Shown here piece after piece: positions 26,473-34,925 of a stretch of DNA of 64,000 nt. The stretch's first letter is position 1. Every line of letters begins with the position of its first letter. The position numbers were made by a program, and so were the translations under genes. Source of the DNA: an uncultured Lachnospiraceae bacterium (GTDB taxonomy: Bacteria; Bacillota; Clostridia; Lachnospirales; Lachnospiraceae); contig CADAOZ010000010.1 in assembly GCA_902789735.1 (NCBI GenBank), positions 1-64,000 of the forward strand, given 5' to 3'. The notes beneath the pieces were generated by a model. It searched no databases and was not told where the DNA came from. It worked only from the letters and a program-made list of their open reading frames with translations.

Positions 26473-27450
26473 ATGTATAAAGTGATCGATATGAACACAT
26501 TTGTGATACCTTTTCTGATTGCTTTTTCCGTCAGCGCCATATCGGGAAAATTCCTGATTCCTTTCCTGCGCCGGCTCAAGGCCGGTCAGACCGAACGGGA
26601 AGACGGACCCCAGTCCCATCTGGCTAAAACAGGCACGCCCAACATGGGCGGACTGATGTTCATGCTGGGCCTGGTCGCCGCCGGGGTCTGGTGCTGGTAT
26701 GCGGGATTTAAGGAAATGGTCCCGGTCCTGATTCTGACCCTGGGCTTTGGCCTGGTCGGTTTTACGGATGACTACATCAAAGTCGTTCTCAAGCGGTCCA
26801 TGGGACTGCGGGCCTGGCAGAAGATGCTGATGCAGATCGTGGTCAGTATCGCCTACAGTTATTATATTACCAGTATCAACCACATAGACCTGGCCATGAA
26901 GATTCCTTTCCTGCCGGGCCGGTTCATCGATCTGGGCGTGATGAATATCCCCGCCCTGATCTTTATAGCGGTCGCGACGGTAAACGGGACCAACTTTACC
27001 GATGGCGTGGACGGTCTGGCAGCCTGTGTCACGACAGCGGTTTCCGTATTTCTGGTGATTGCTGCGGTCCTGACCGGTTCGGGCGTGGCGCCTGCGGGTG
27101 CCGCCATGATCGGCGCCCTTCTGGGATTCCTGATCTACAATGCTTATCCCGCCAAGGTCTTTATGGGGGATACAGGTTCCCTGGCCCTGGGCGGCTTTGT
27201 GGCAGGTATGGCCTACATGATGCAGCTGCCCCTGATCATTCCGATCGTCGGTTTCATCTACATGATCGAGGTCATCTCCGTGATCATGCAGGTGGGTTAT
27301 TTCAAGGCGACCCATGGAAAACGGATCTTCCGTATGGCGCCCATCCATCATCATTTTGAGCTGGGCGGATGGTCTGAGGTCCGGGTCGTGGCTATATTTA
27401 CGATCGTGACAGCCGTTCTGTCAGCCATATGCCTGTTGGGCGTCTGGTGA
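26473..27450 (+). CDS. mraY: Phospho-N-acetylmuramoyl-pentapeptide-transferase
   Basis: Membrane enzyme making lipid I from UDP-MurNAc-pentapeptide and undecaprenyl phosphate. The 325-residue protein has about ten membrane helices and the catalytic loops GFTDDYIKV (Asp-Asp), NFTDGVDGLA and the cytoplasmic APIHHHFE. GTPNMGG near 55 is typical. The start ATG follows ATAGGAAGGAACAC. No murF precedes it, unlike many relatives. Confidence 0.97.
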   Translation: MYKVIDMNTFVIPFLIAFSVSAISGKFLIPFLRRLKAGQTEREDGPQSHLAKTGTPNMGGLMFMLGLVAAGVWCWYAGFKEMVPVLILTLGFGLVGFTDDYIKVVLKRSMGLRAWQKMLMQIVVSIAYSYYITSINHIDLAMKIPFLPGRFIDLGVMNIPALIFIAVATVNGTNFTDGVDGLAACVTTAVSVFLVIAAVLTGSGVAPAGAAMIGALLGFLIYNAYPAKVFMGDTGSLALGGFVAGMAYMMQLPLIIPIVGFIYMIEVISVIMQVGYFKATHGKRIFRMAPIHHHFELGGWSEVRVVAIFTIVTAVLSAICLLGVW

Positions 27451-27485
27451 AGATACGGGACTTTGTCAGCTGAAAGAAGGCAGAT

Positions 27486-28862
27486 ATGAATTTTGAAAAC
27501 AAACGATTTCTGGTGGTCGGCTCAGGAAGGAGCGGGATCGGCGCCATGCACCTGCTGCACAGGAACGGGGCGGATGCCATTCTCCTGGACCAGAATAAAA
27601 AAGGGACAGTGGAAGCAATCCGGGCCAGTCTTCATGAAGAAGACCGGGCTTACGGCAGGATTGTCCTTGGGGAACTGGACGCGTCCGACCTTAAGGCTCC
27701 GGATGTGGTCGTCCTGAGTCCGGCAGTTCCCACGGACGCGCCCCTGGTGGAAGCGTTCCGCGGACAGGGCATTCCGGTCTGGTCGGAACTGGAGCTGGGA
27801 TTTACCTGTGAGAAGGGACGGATGCTGGGCATCACCGGCACCAATGGCAAGACCACGACTACGACGCTGGTCGGCAGGATCATGGAGGACTGTGGATACA
27901 AGACCCATGTGGTAGGCAACATCGGCAACTCCTATGCGGGCGAAGCCATGGAAACAACCGGGGATTCCGTCAGTGTAGCTGAGATCTCCAGCTTTCAGCT
28001 GGAAAATATCGATACCCTGCATCCGGTTGTATCAGCCATCCTGAACATCACCCCCGATCATCTGAACCGTCATTACACCATGGACAACTATGCGGCGGTC
28101 AAGGAGAAGATCACAGCCAATCAGACCAAAAATGACACATGTGTCTTAAATTACGATGACCCCCGTCTCCGGGAATTCGGTCCGGTATGTCCGGCCAAAG
28201 TGGTCTGGTTCTCATCTAAGACACGGCTGTCGGAGGGTTATTTTCTGGACGGCGACGACATTTATTATGCCTCCGGTGAAAATGACACTAGTGTAACTAA
28301 ACTGATGAATATATTCGACATGCGCCTGGTGGGTACCTGCAACGTGGAGAACGTGATGGCGGCCATTGCCATGACCCACGCAGCCGGCCTCTCCTTTGAT
28401 GAGATCATTCCGGTAGTCAGGGACTTCCCGCCTGTGGAGCACCGGATCGAATATGTCGGTACCAGGGGCGGCGTGGAATATTATAACGATTCCAAAGCCA
28501 CCAATCCGGATGCGGCCATTCAGGGAATCCGCGCCATGCGGCGTCCGACCATCCTGATCGGCGGCGGCTATGACAAAGGAAATTCCTATGATGAATGGAT
28601 CGAAGCTTTTGACGGCAAGGTCAAAGAACTGGTCCTGATCGGCCAGACAGCGGAAGCCATCGCGGCCTGCGCCAGAAAACACGGCTTTACAGATATCACT
28701 TTCTGTGATACTTTTGATAACTGCCTGGAACATTGCACGCTGGCAGCCCGGGATGGAGACGCGGTGCTCCTGTCGCCCGCCTGCGCCAGCTGGGGCATGT
28801 TCGAAAACTATGAGATCCGTGGAAAAATGTTCAAAGAATATGTTGACAGTCTGCCTTACTAA
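27486..28862 (+). CDS. murD: UDP-N-acetylmuramoylalanine--D-glutamate ligase
   Basis: Adds D-glutamate to UDP-MurNAc-L-Ala. The 458-residue protein has the N-terminal Rossmann loop VVGSGRSGIGA, the Mur ligase P-loop GITGTNGKTTTTTLV near 116-130, a NITPDHLNRH motif and the C-terminal domain with HRIEYVGTRGGVEYYNDSKATNPDA. ATG 27486 follows GAAAGAAGGCAGAT. It is 35 bp after mraY. Confidence 0.97.
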   Translation: MNFENKRFLVVGSGRSGIGAMHLLHRNGADAILLDQNKKGTVEAIRASLHEEDRAYGRIVLGELDASDLKAPDVVVLSPAVPTDAPLVEAFRGQGIPVWSELELGFTCEKGRMLGITGTNGKTTTTTLVGRIMEDCGYKTHVVGNIGNSYAGEAMETTGDSVSVAEISSFQLENIDTLHPVVSAILNITPDHLNRHYTMDNYAAVKEKITANQTKNDTCVLNYDDPRLREFGPVCPAKVVWFSSKTRLSEGYFLDGDDIYYASGENDTSVTKLMNIFDMRLVGTCNVENVMAAIAMTHAAGLSFDEIIPVVRDFPPVEHRIEYVGTRGGVEYYNDSKATNPDAAIQGIRAMRRPTILIGGGYDKGNSYDEWIEAFDGKVKELVLIGQTAEAIAACARKHGFTDITFCDTFDNCLEHCTLAARDGDAVLLSPACASWGMFENYEIRGKMFKEYVDSLPY

Positions 28863-28892
28863 GCGCATGCAGACTGCAGGGTTTATAACTTG

Positions 28893-30116
28893 ATGAGATT
28901 ACCTTTTGTCGGAAAAAGGAAAAAAGCAAAGAAGCAAAAGAAGCAGTTGAAAAGGCGGCCTGCAGGGTTCCGTTTTGGCGGCGGGTCTGCCTTCCGGGAT
29001 TACAGCCTGATTTTCATTGTTGTTTTTCTGCTTGCTTTCGGACTTGTTATGCTGTATTCTACAAGTTCTTATGTGGCTGCGGTCAGGTACAGCGGAGATT
29101 CCTCCTACTATTTCGCCAGACAGTTGAAATTTACCCTCGGCGGACTGGTCGTAATGTTTGTTTTTTCCTTTATTCCCTATTCGTTCTGGAGATATACGGC
29201 TCCGTATGCTTATCTGTTCGCGATCCTGATGATTCTGGCTACGATCCCGTTCGGGACCGCGGCCAATGGAGCGACCAGGTGGCTGATCGTTTCGGGCGTT
29301 TCGATCCAGCCGGCGGAGATTGCAAAAGTTGCCATTATCACGTTTACTGCCTGCCTGATCGAGAACCTGGGACGCCGGGTCAATACCTTTTGGGGCTTCA
29401 TCGGACCCATCGGAGCAGCGGGTTTTGTCGCGGTCCTGATCTGGAAGATCACAGATAACCTGAGCTCCGCGATCATTGTGGGCGCTATCGTCATGGGCAT
29501 GCTCTATGTGGCCTGCCCCCATCACAAACGATTCATTGTTATTTTCGGCGGAGCGGCAGCGACCGCGCTCCTGTGGGTGTATAATACGGTCCGCATGGCA
29601 GGCCAGTCCAACATGGGATTCCGCGAAAGCCGTATTCTTGCCTGGCTCTATCCGCAGGAATATGCCAGCGGCAGGGCCTACCAGACCATCCAGGCACTTT
29701 ATGCCATCGGATCCGGGGGCATCTTCGGAAAGGGTCTGGGCAACAGTCTGCAGAAACTGGGCCATGTACCGGAGCTGCAGAACGATATGATCTTTTCGAT
29801 CATCTGTGAGGAACTGGGCCTGTTCGGGGCCATCAGTATCCTGCTTATGTATGTCCTCCTGATCTGGAGGTTCATGGTCATCGCAAGCAATGCCGATGAT
29901 CTGTACGGAGCCATGCTGGTCGTGGGCGTCATGACCCACATAGCGGTCCAGGTGGTTCTCAATATTGCAGTCGTTACCAATTCCATTCCCAATACCGGCG
30001 TCACACTTCCCTTTATCAGCTATGGCGGATCCTCTGTCATGATCCTGCTGGCGGAGATCGGGATCGTGCTGAGCGTCGCCAAGGGTTCCGGAAAAAGATT
30101 TTCATTTAAGTCATAA
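28893..30116 (+). CDS. ftsW: Septal peptidoglycan glycosyltransferase FtsW
   Basis: SEDS-family polymerase of lipid II working with the class B PBP upstream. From ATG 28893 it is 407 residues: a strongly basic cytoplasmic N-terminus, about ten membrane helices, the QPAEIAK motif near 145 and a late SYGGSSV region. A TTG immediately before (28890) is an alternative start. murG, which usually follows or precedes ftsW in such clusters, is absent. Confidence 0.93.
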   Translation: MRLPFVGKRKKAKKQKKQLKRRPAGFRFGGGSAFRDYSLIFIVVFLLAFGLVMLYSTSSYVAAVRYSGDSSYYFARQLKFTLGGLVVMFVFSFIPYSFWRYTAPYAYLFAILMILATIPFGTAANGATRWLIVSGVSIQPAEIAKVAIITFTACLIENLGRRVNTFWGFIGPIGAAGFVAVLIWKITDNLSSAIIVGAIVMGMLYVACPHHKRFIVIFGGAAATALLWVYNTVRMAGQSNMGFRESRILAWLYPQEYASGRAYQTIQALYAIGSGGIFGKGLGNSLQKLGHVPELQNDMIFSIICEELGLFGAISILLMYVLLIWRFMVIASNADDLYGAMLVVGVMTHIAVQVVLNIAVVTNSIPNTGVTLPFISYGGSSVMILLAEIGIVLSVAKGSGKRFSFKS

Positions 30117-30146
30117 GGTAAGGGGTCTTGATCAAAGGGCTCCTGG

Positions 30147-30998
30147 ATGGGAATTGCCATGAAGGACAGATTCACCAATGACAAAAATAAATACAGAGTG
30201 GAAACTGTATCCGGCGGCGGGAGATACGGCAGTAAGGCAAGAGCCCTTGCCGGCGGGATCCAGGCAGATTCCGTTGAAAATGAGCGCTTATTGACGCCGG
30301 TCAATATAGCGCTGGCTCTAATGCTGTCCGTTGTCGTGACTGCTGCAATCATCCTGACCTTCTTCCGGGTCAGTTCTGTCCATGTAGTCGGCAATACCCT
30401 TTACACCAATGATGAAATGGCTGCCTATGTCGAACAGGGCGTCCTGGGAGACAATACTTTTCTGCTGATGCTGCAGTACAGGAACCGGACCGTTGAGGAT
30501 CTTCCTTTTGTTGAATCCGTGACTGTACAGATGATGGGCCCCCGTGAGATCAACATCGTCGTCCAGGAAAAAGAGCTGGCCGGCTATGTGAGCTATAAAG
30601 ACAGGAACCTGTACATCGACTCTGAAGGCAGGGTGGTGGAAGCGTCCGCCAAAAAAGTCTATGGCGTCCCGGCCATTCAGGGCATGAGTTTCGAGAATAC
30701 CCAGGCGGGTGAAGTCCTGAAAGCGGACTCCGCGGGCATTTTCCAGACTGTTCTGCACGCGCTGGACACAATGGAGAAATATGACATGAGTGCCAGTTCT
30801 CTGACTGTGACCGAAGCCGGCAGTGTATCCGTAGTTTTTGACAATGTTACTGTAATCTTAGGCGAAGACCACTACTACGATCTCAAGCTGTCCAAGATCA
30901 ACGCATTACTGCCGCTTTTGAAGGGAAGAAGCGGAATAATCAACTTAACGACATACACGTCAGAAACAAAACAGATCATTTTGCAGAAAAATTTATAA
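30147..30998 (+). CDS. ftsQ: Cell division protein FtsQ/DivIB
   Basis: Bitopic scaffold of the divisome. The 283-residue protein has a cytoplasmic N-terminus of about 50 residues, one membrane helix (about 53-75, NIALALMLSVVVTAAIILTFF), a POTRA domain starting VSSVHVVGNTLYTNDEMAAYV and a beta domain with EKELAGYVSYKDRNLYIDSEGRV. An in-frame ATG at 30159 is an alternative start. It sits between ftsW and ftsZ as expected. Confidence 0.92.
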   Translation: MGIAMKDRFTNDKNKYRVETVSGGGRYGSKARALAGGIQADSVENERLLTPVNIALALMLSVVVTAAIILTFFRVSSVHVVGNTLYTNDEMAAYVEQGVLGDNTFLLMLQYRNRTVEDLPFVESVTVQMMGPREINIVVQEKELAGYVSYKDRNLYIDSEGRVVEASAKKVYGVPAIQGMSFENTQAGEVLKADSAGIFQTVLHALDTMEKYDMSASSLTVTEAGSVSVVFDNVTVILGEDHYYDLKLSKINALLPLLKGRSGIINLTTYTSETKQIILQKNL

Positions 30999-31108
30999 AA
31001 AAATTAATTGATTATTCCGAAATTCGATGGTAATGTAAATAGCGATCAATCTTTGTCGCAAATTTTTGGACAATCAGAAGAATATTTCGTTGAAGGAGGG
31101 CTGAAAAA

Positions 31109-32236
31109 GTGCTTGAGATTAAAACAAACGAAGCAGAACCGGCTTGCAAGATAAAAGTAGTAGGTGTTGGCGGCGCCGGTAATAACGCCGTTAACAGAAT
31201 GGTAGATGTGGATATTACCGATGTTGAGTTCATCGGTGTTAATACAGATGTACAGGCGCTTCACTATTGCAGAGCTCCCAAGCTCCTGCAGATCGGCGAG
31301 AAGCTGACCAAGGGCCTTGGCGCCGGCGCCAACCCCGAGGTAGGCATGAAGGCTGCCGAAGAGAGCGCGGATGAGATCGCTGATACCATCAGAGGCGCGG
31401 ACATGGTATTCGTTACCTGCGGTATGGGCGGCGGAACCGGCACCGGTGCTGCTCCCGTCGTAGCCAAGATCGCCAAGGATCAGGGCATCCTGACCGTCGG
31501 TGTTGTAACAAAGCCTTTCAGCTTTGAAGCAAGAAGCCGTATGACCAAGGCGCAGCAGGGCATCGAGAACATTAAGGACAACGTGGACACACTGATCGTG
31601 ATCCCCAACGACAAGCTGCTCCAGATCATGGACAGAAGAACCACTCTGCCGGAAGCTCTGAAGAAGGCGGATGAAGTTCTGCAGCAGGCGGTTCAGGGAA
31701 TCACAGACCTGATCAACGTTCCCGCTATCATCAACCTGGACTTCGCGGATGTCCAGACTGTAATGCGCGATAAGGGCATTGCCCACATCGGCATCGGCTA
31801 CGGCAAGGGCGAGACCAAGGCGGTTGACGCAGTCAAGATGGCAGTTGAGAGTCCTCTTCTGGAGACGACTGTCAATGGCGCGACCGATGTCATCATCAAC
31901 ATCTCCGGTGATATCTCCCTGACAGACGCATCCGAAGCAGTCGGCTACGTACAGGATCAGGCAGGTGAAGATGTCAACATCATCTTCGGTGCCATGTATG
32001 ATGAGAGCCAGCAGGATTCCTGCAATGTTACCGTTATCGCGACCGGTATCGGCAGCAAGGAAGAGACAGCGACTCCCCTTTACGGTTATCAGCCCAGCAG
32101 CTCCGCTTACAGCAGCACCCTGAAGTCCGGCTACAAGAGCCAGATGCAGAGGAGCGGCGGCAGCACAGGTACATCCCATGTCAGGCAGCAGAGTCTTGAG
32201 ATCCCCTCCTTCCTCAAGAACAGCGGCAGGAGATAA
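31109..32236 (+). CDS. ftsZ: Cell division protein FtsZ
   Basis: Tubulin-like GTPase forming the Z ring. The 375-residue protein begins at GTG 31109, set by AAGGAGGGC at 31093-31101; it has [16 protein letters not shown], the tubulin signature GGGTGTG near 111, NLDFADV (T7 loop), and the C-terminal peptide LEIPSFLKN that binds FtsA/SepF-type anchors. ftsA is not in the cluster. Codon use looks more biased than neighbours, as for highly expressed genes. Confidence 0.98.
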   Translation: MLEIKTNEAEPACKIKVVGVGGAGNNAVNRMVDVDITDVEFIGVNTDVQALHYCRAPKLLQIGEKLTKGLGAGANPEVGMKAAEESADEIADTIRGADMVFVTCGMGGGTGTGAAPVVAKIAKDQGILTVGVVTKPFSFEARSRMTKAQQGIENIKDNVDTLIVIPNDKLLQIMDRRTTLPEALKKADEVLQQAVQGITDLINVPAIINLDFADVQTVMRDKGIAHIGIGYGKGETKAVDAVKMAVESPLLETTVNGATDVIINISGDISLTDASEAVGYVQDQAGEDVNIIFGAMYDESQQDSCNVTVIATGIGSKEETATPLYGYQPSSSAYSSTLKSGYKSQMQRSGGSTGTSHVRQQSLEIPSFLKNSGRR

Positions 32237-32288
32237 ATATCTTTCAGGACCGGACACCTTTAGCGAACGAATTCAGATAAATAACAAC

Positions 32289-32324
32289 AAAACAGCATCG
32301 GATCTCCGGATCCGGTGCTGTTTT
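32289..32324 (+). terminator. Terminator of the division cluster after ftsZ
   Basis: Long stem AACAGCATCGGATC (32291-32304) with GATCCGGTGCTGTT (32309-32322; one T-G pair), loop TCCG, flanked by AAAA and TTTT, so it can act in both directions. Confidence 0.85.
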
Positions 32325-32432
32325 ATGCTGACCCGGAAAACGTAAGGGGATGATGGACATCCGGAAAAGGCAGAGACAATGTCAGCCCGGAAAATTCCAA
32401 AAGATGACGGGTAAAATGGAGAATAATTATAA

Positions 32433-32447
32433 ACCGACCAAGTCGGT
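32433..32447. promoter_or_regulatory. Orphan TetR-type operator-like dyad
   Basis: ACCGAC-CAA-GTCGGT. On the minus strand TTGACC lies to one side and TATAAT to the other with a 13-bp spacer, too short for a normal promoter. No TetR gene and no obvious downstream target lie next to it. Confidence 0.35.
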
Positions 32448-32618
32448 CAAATAACATTGCGAAGCAAAAATCGCGGAAATTGGATTATAAAGGGAGCAAA
32501 ACGAAAGTGGTAAAATTCACGCCGGAATGATAAAATCCTCTCTTTGGGGATATTTGGGGCGTTATTCGGGCATCTGAGAAGGATCGATCCATACGGGTCT
32601 GAGTTTGCACGCAAAAAT

Positions 32619-32669
32619 AAGAGATACAACAAGATTGACCTTTGTGGTCAACATTGTTGTATCTCTTTT
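32619..32669 (-). terminator. Long hairpin terminator of the minus-strand membrane protein gene
   Basis: AAGAGATACAACAA (32619-32632) pairs with 32654-32667, and TTGACC (32635-32640) with GGTCAA (32646-32651), separated by a 2x2 mismatch; loop TTTGT. T-rich on both exits (TTATTTTTG on the minus strand, TTTTCGTTTCTTT on the plus), so it is probably bidirectional. Confidence 0.75.
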
Positions 32670-32711
32670 CGTTTCTTTCTGATGCTTTTGTTCTGCCGGA
32701 CGGCCGGGCGG

Positions 32712-34616
32712 TCAGTTCCCTCCGGAAGGTCCCGCCCAGGAAGCGGACTCGGATAATTCGATTCCCTTTTCTCCGCTGCGGACCGTGTAGAGGGTATTCT
32801 CTTTCAGGACTGCCCCATTCACCAGGGGTGAGAAATTTCCGGTAATATTGTCATTTACATTGACCACATATACATACTGACAGGATGCGATGTTGTCCAG
32901 AAGACGTCCGGTCCTGGCCGGATCGGCTGCAAAATCCATGTCCATGATGTCTATGAATTTATAGGTGATCAGCCGGTCTGTGTTCATGTAGAAGACGAAA
33001 TACTGTAGTGTGGCGTCGGAATCCGCGACCATATAGGTGGTCGTATCCGGTTCTGTATGTTCTTCCAGAAAGCCTGCGTGGGCTCTGAAATCAGCGTATT
33101 TATCGCCGTAAATACCCTGGGGGACCAGGGTCCTGATGACGCCCGGGCCGCTGATGACCAGCATGACCGCAGCCAGCACAGCCATGGATTCCGTGCGGAG
33201 CAGGCGGGACTTTTTCCTGGACAGGAGCAGCAGGGCCAGCAGGAGCAGGATCATCATTTCCCCTTCGACCCAGCAGCTCATATAGCGGGAAAAACTGGCC
33301 AGACGGGACATCTCCTCCTGGGAGAAGCAGAACATGTAAAGGACCAGCATGGTAAAAGCGTAGCCGGCGCTGCCGCCGGTCAGGATCACGGCCAGCAGCA
33401 GGGCCCTTTCTCCGCTGAGAAGGCCTTTATTGCGGCGCCAGAGGACCCATATGAGCAGGAGGACGACAATGACAAAACCGGCGTAGGAGATCTTGAGGAC
33501 GCCGTCATACAGGGGCTTCTCGATCAGCGACTGGATATAATATTTCATGGCCGAGCGTCTGGGGCCCCGGTCCGCGCCTGTCACGATATCCAGGAAGCCG
33601 GATACGCTCAGCTGGTCCAGGTCGAACTGTCCCGAAAGCCCCAGGGAATCCGTGTAGGAGGACCAGAGCCGGTTGAGCAGGAAGGGGAAAGCGAACAGGC
33701 CCAGAGTCCCGGCTGCCAGGCCGGCCGGCCGCAGCAGGGTTCCGGCGCGCCTGCCGCGCAGGACCAGGAACAGAGAGAGCAGATAATAGCCCCATATGAC
33801 CAGAATAAAGGCCAGTCCCATCTGTTTGGTAAGGATAATGGCCCCCACCGTCAAAATGACGGATATGAGGCTGAAAACGTCCTTAAAAACGTCTTCTGTC
33901 AGGACAGGCAGGAAACCATGTACAAAGATGGCTGCCAGCAGCAGATCCTGGTAGATACTGTTGAAAGTACCGGACGTATCCAGAGCGGAGACAAGAATGG
34001 CTGTGATCAGGACCAGACAGAAAGTCCGGACCGCCCAGCCCCTGCGCCGGCCGCCGGGCAGATGCTCCGCCGCGGGCGGGACCAGGATGGTGAAGAGCAT
34101 GACGTGGACCGCCAGGGTAGCCCTGCTCTCACTGTAACCGCCGGCCAGCCGGCACCAGAGCAGTTCGAACAGCTGGACAAAGGGGGGATAATTACGGTGG
34201 AACTGCAGATTGGAGACCGGTTCACAGTAGAATTTTCCGGTCCGCAGCATCTCCTTGACCATGACGCCCCAGTGGGAAAACTCGTCCCACAGAGTAAAGG
34301 AGCGGCCCAGGTCCACAATAAAGAAGAACAGGATCACCCAGAGAAAGGCGGCCAGGCCCGGCGTCAGGAAGAAGCGGAACCGCTGCGGCTGCCTGATAAA
34401 GGCCCAGACCAGAAGGACCGCCCCCGCGCAGGCCAGCAGCGGCAGCAGGACCAGTCCCGGCGTAAAGGATCCCGTCAGGAACTGACTGAAAAAGAGTATA
34501 TAGACAGACGCGAACAGAGTTACGGGAGCGCACGCTCCGAATTTATGTCCGGAGACCAGGACAGTCAGTCCGGTCAGCATTACAAAAAACACGGCAGGGA
34601 TCAAAAGAGCCAGCAT
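32712..34616 (-). CDS. Polytopic membrane protein, GT-C glycosyltransferase-like
   Basis: 634 residues with about a dozen hydrophobic segments and no signal beyond them. After three N-terminal helices comes RSFTLWDEFSHWGVMVKEML (about 109-128); an acidic pair in the first large outside loop is the mark of GT-C (dolichyl-phosphate-mannose type) enzymes that use lipid-phosphate sugars. A soluble C-terminal part of about 100 residues follows the last helix. Start ATG has AAAGGCGG 10 bp upstream. A promoter-like TGTGCTATGAT lies on the minus strand at 34725-34715 and the 90-nt leader carries a CCCCG/CGGGG hairpin. It stands alone; substrate unknown. GT-C is a reading of topology and one motif, so other polytopic families are possible. 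Confidence 0.6.
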   Translation of the reverse strand: MLALLIPAVFFVMLTGLTVLVSGHKFGACAPVTLFASVYILFFSQFLTGSFTPGLVLLPLLACAGAVLLVWAFIRQPQRFRFFLTPGLAAFLWVILFFFIVDLGRSFTLWDEFSHWGVMVKEMLRTGKFYCEPVSNLQFHRNYPPFVQLFELLWCRLAGGYSESRATLAVHVMLFTILVPPAAEHLPGGRRRGWAVRTFCLVLITAILVSALDTSGTFNSIYQDLLLAAIFVHGFLPVLTEDVFKDVFSLISVILTVGAIILTKQMGLAFILVIWGYYLLSLFLVLRGRRAGTLLRPAGLAAGTLGLFAFPFLLNRLWSSYTDSLGLSGQFDLDQLSVSGFLDIVTGADRGPRRSAMKYYIQSLIEKPLYDGVLKISYAGFVIVVLLLIWVLWRRNKGLLSGERALLLAVILTGGSAGYAFTMLVLYMFCFSQEEMSRLASFSRYMSCWVEGEMMILLLLALLLLSRKKSRLLRTESMAVLAAVMLVISGPGVIRTLVPQGIYGDKYADFRAHAGFLEEHTEPDTTTYMVADSDATLQYFVFYMNTDRLITYKFIDIMDMDFAADPARTGRLLDNIASCQYVYVVNVNDNITGNFSPLVNGAVLKENTLYTVRSGEKGIELSESASWAGPSGGN

Positions 34617-34925
34617 AGTATATATCCGCCTTTCACTATAGTCTTATACGCAGGGATCATCATACAGCAGATCGGGCCGCCCCGTTTCTTTTTTATCGGG
34701 GCTGCATTTCATAAATCATAGCACAGGATAAAGCAGTAAGTACAGAAACAAAGCCATTGCGGCATCCGTCCGGTGACGAACAGGGCGGCCTGTGTTAAAA
34801 ATTTAAAAACAGTATGGAGTTTTCTCATGTAGCGTGCTACATTATAGGTTGTTCATATATAACCTGCACATGGTATGCGTATGGTATATGAACTGGAAAC
34901 CCCGATACAGAAATCTGGAGATTTT
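34617..34925. other. Divergent intergenic region before the RND exporter
   Basis: 309 bp. It contains a leader hairpin GCCGCCCCG/CGGGGCTGC (34676-34705), the minus-strand promoter element TGTGCTATGAT (34715-34725), an AT-rich centre, and on the plus side a palindrome over the exporter promoter. No gene seen. Confidence 0.55.
34815..34843 (+). promoter_or_regulatory. Promoter and palindromic operator of the RND exporter operon
   Basis: Palindrome ATGTAGC-GT-GCTACAT at 34827-34842 overlaps an extended -10 (TGC plus TACATT, 34838-34843); a weak TGGAGT -35 lies 17 bp upstream at 34815-34820. A dyad on the -10 of an efflux gene suggests a repressor or MerR-type activator site; no regulator gene adjoins. 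Confidence 0.5.

Larger units (their letters stand above)
32237..32711. other. Convergent intergenic region between ftsZ and the GT-C-like gene
   Basis: 475 bp, no credible gene. It holds the ftsZ terminator, a 15-bp dyad ACCGAC-CAA-GTCGGT (32433-32447) resembling a TetR-type operator, about 150 bp of AT-rich sequence and a 20-bp-stem hairpin that ends the minus-strand gene. Confidence 0.6.

Noticed and set aside
33057-34721. 554-codon plus-strand frame opposite the GT-C-like gene
   Set aside because: Gln/Asp/Gly-rich antisense product with no domain; the minus-strand reading gives clean membrane helices and a ribosome site.
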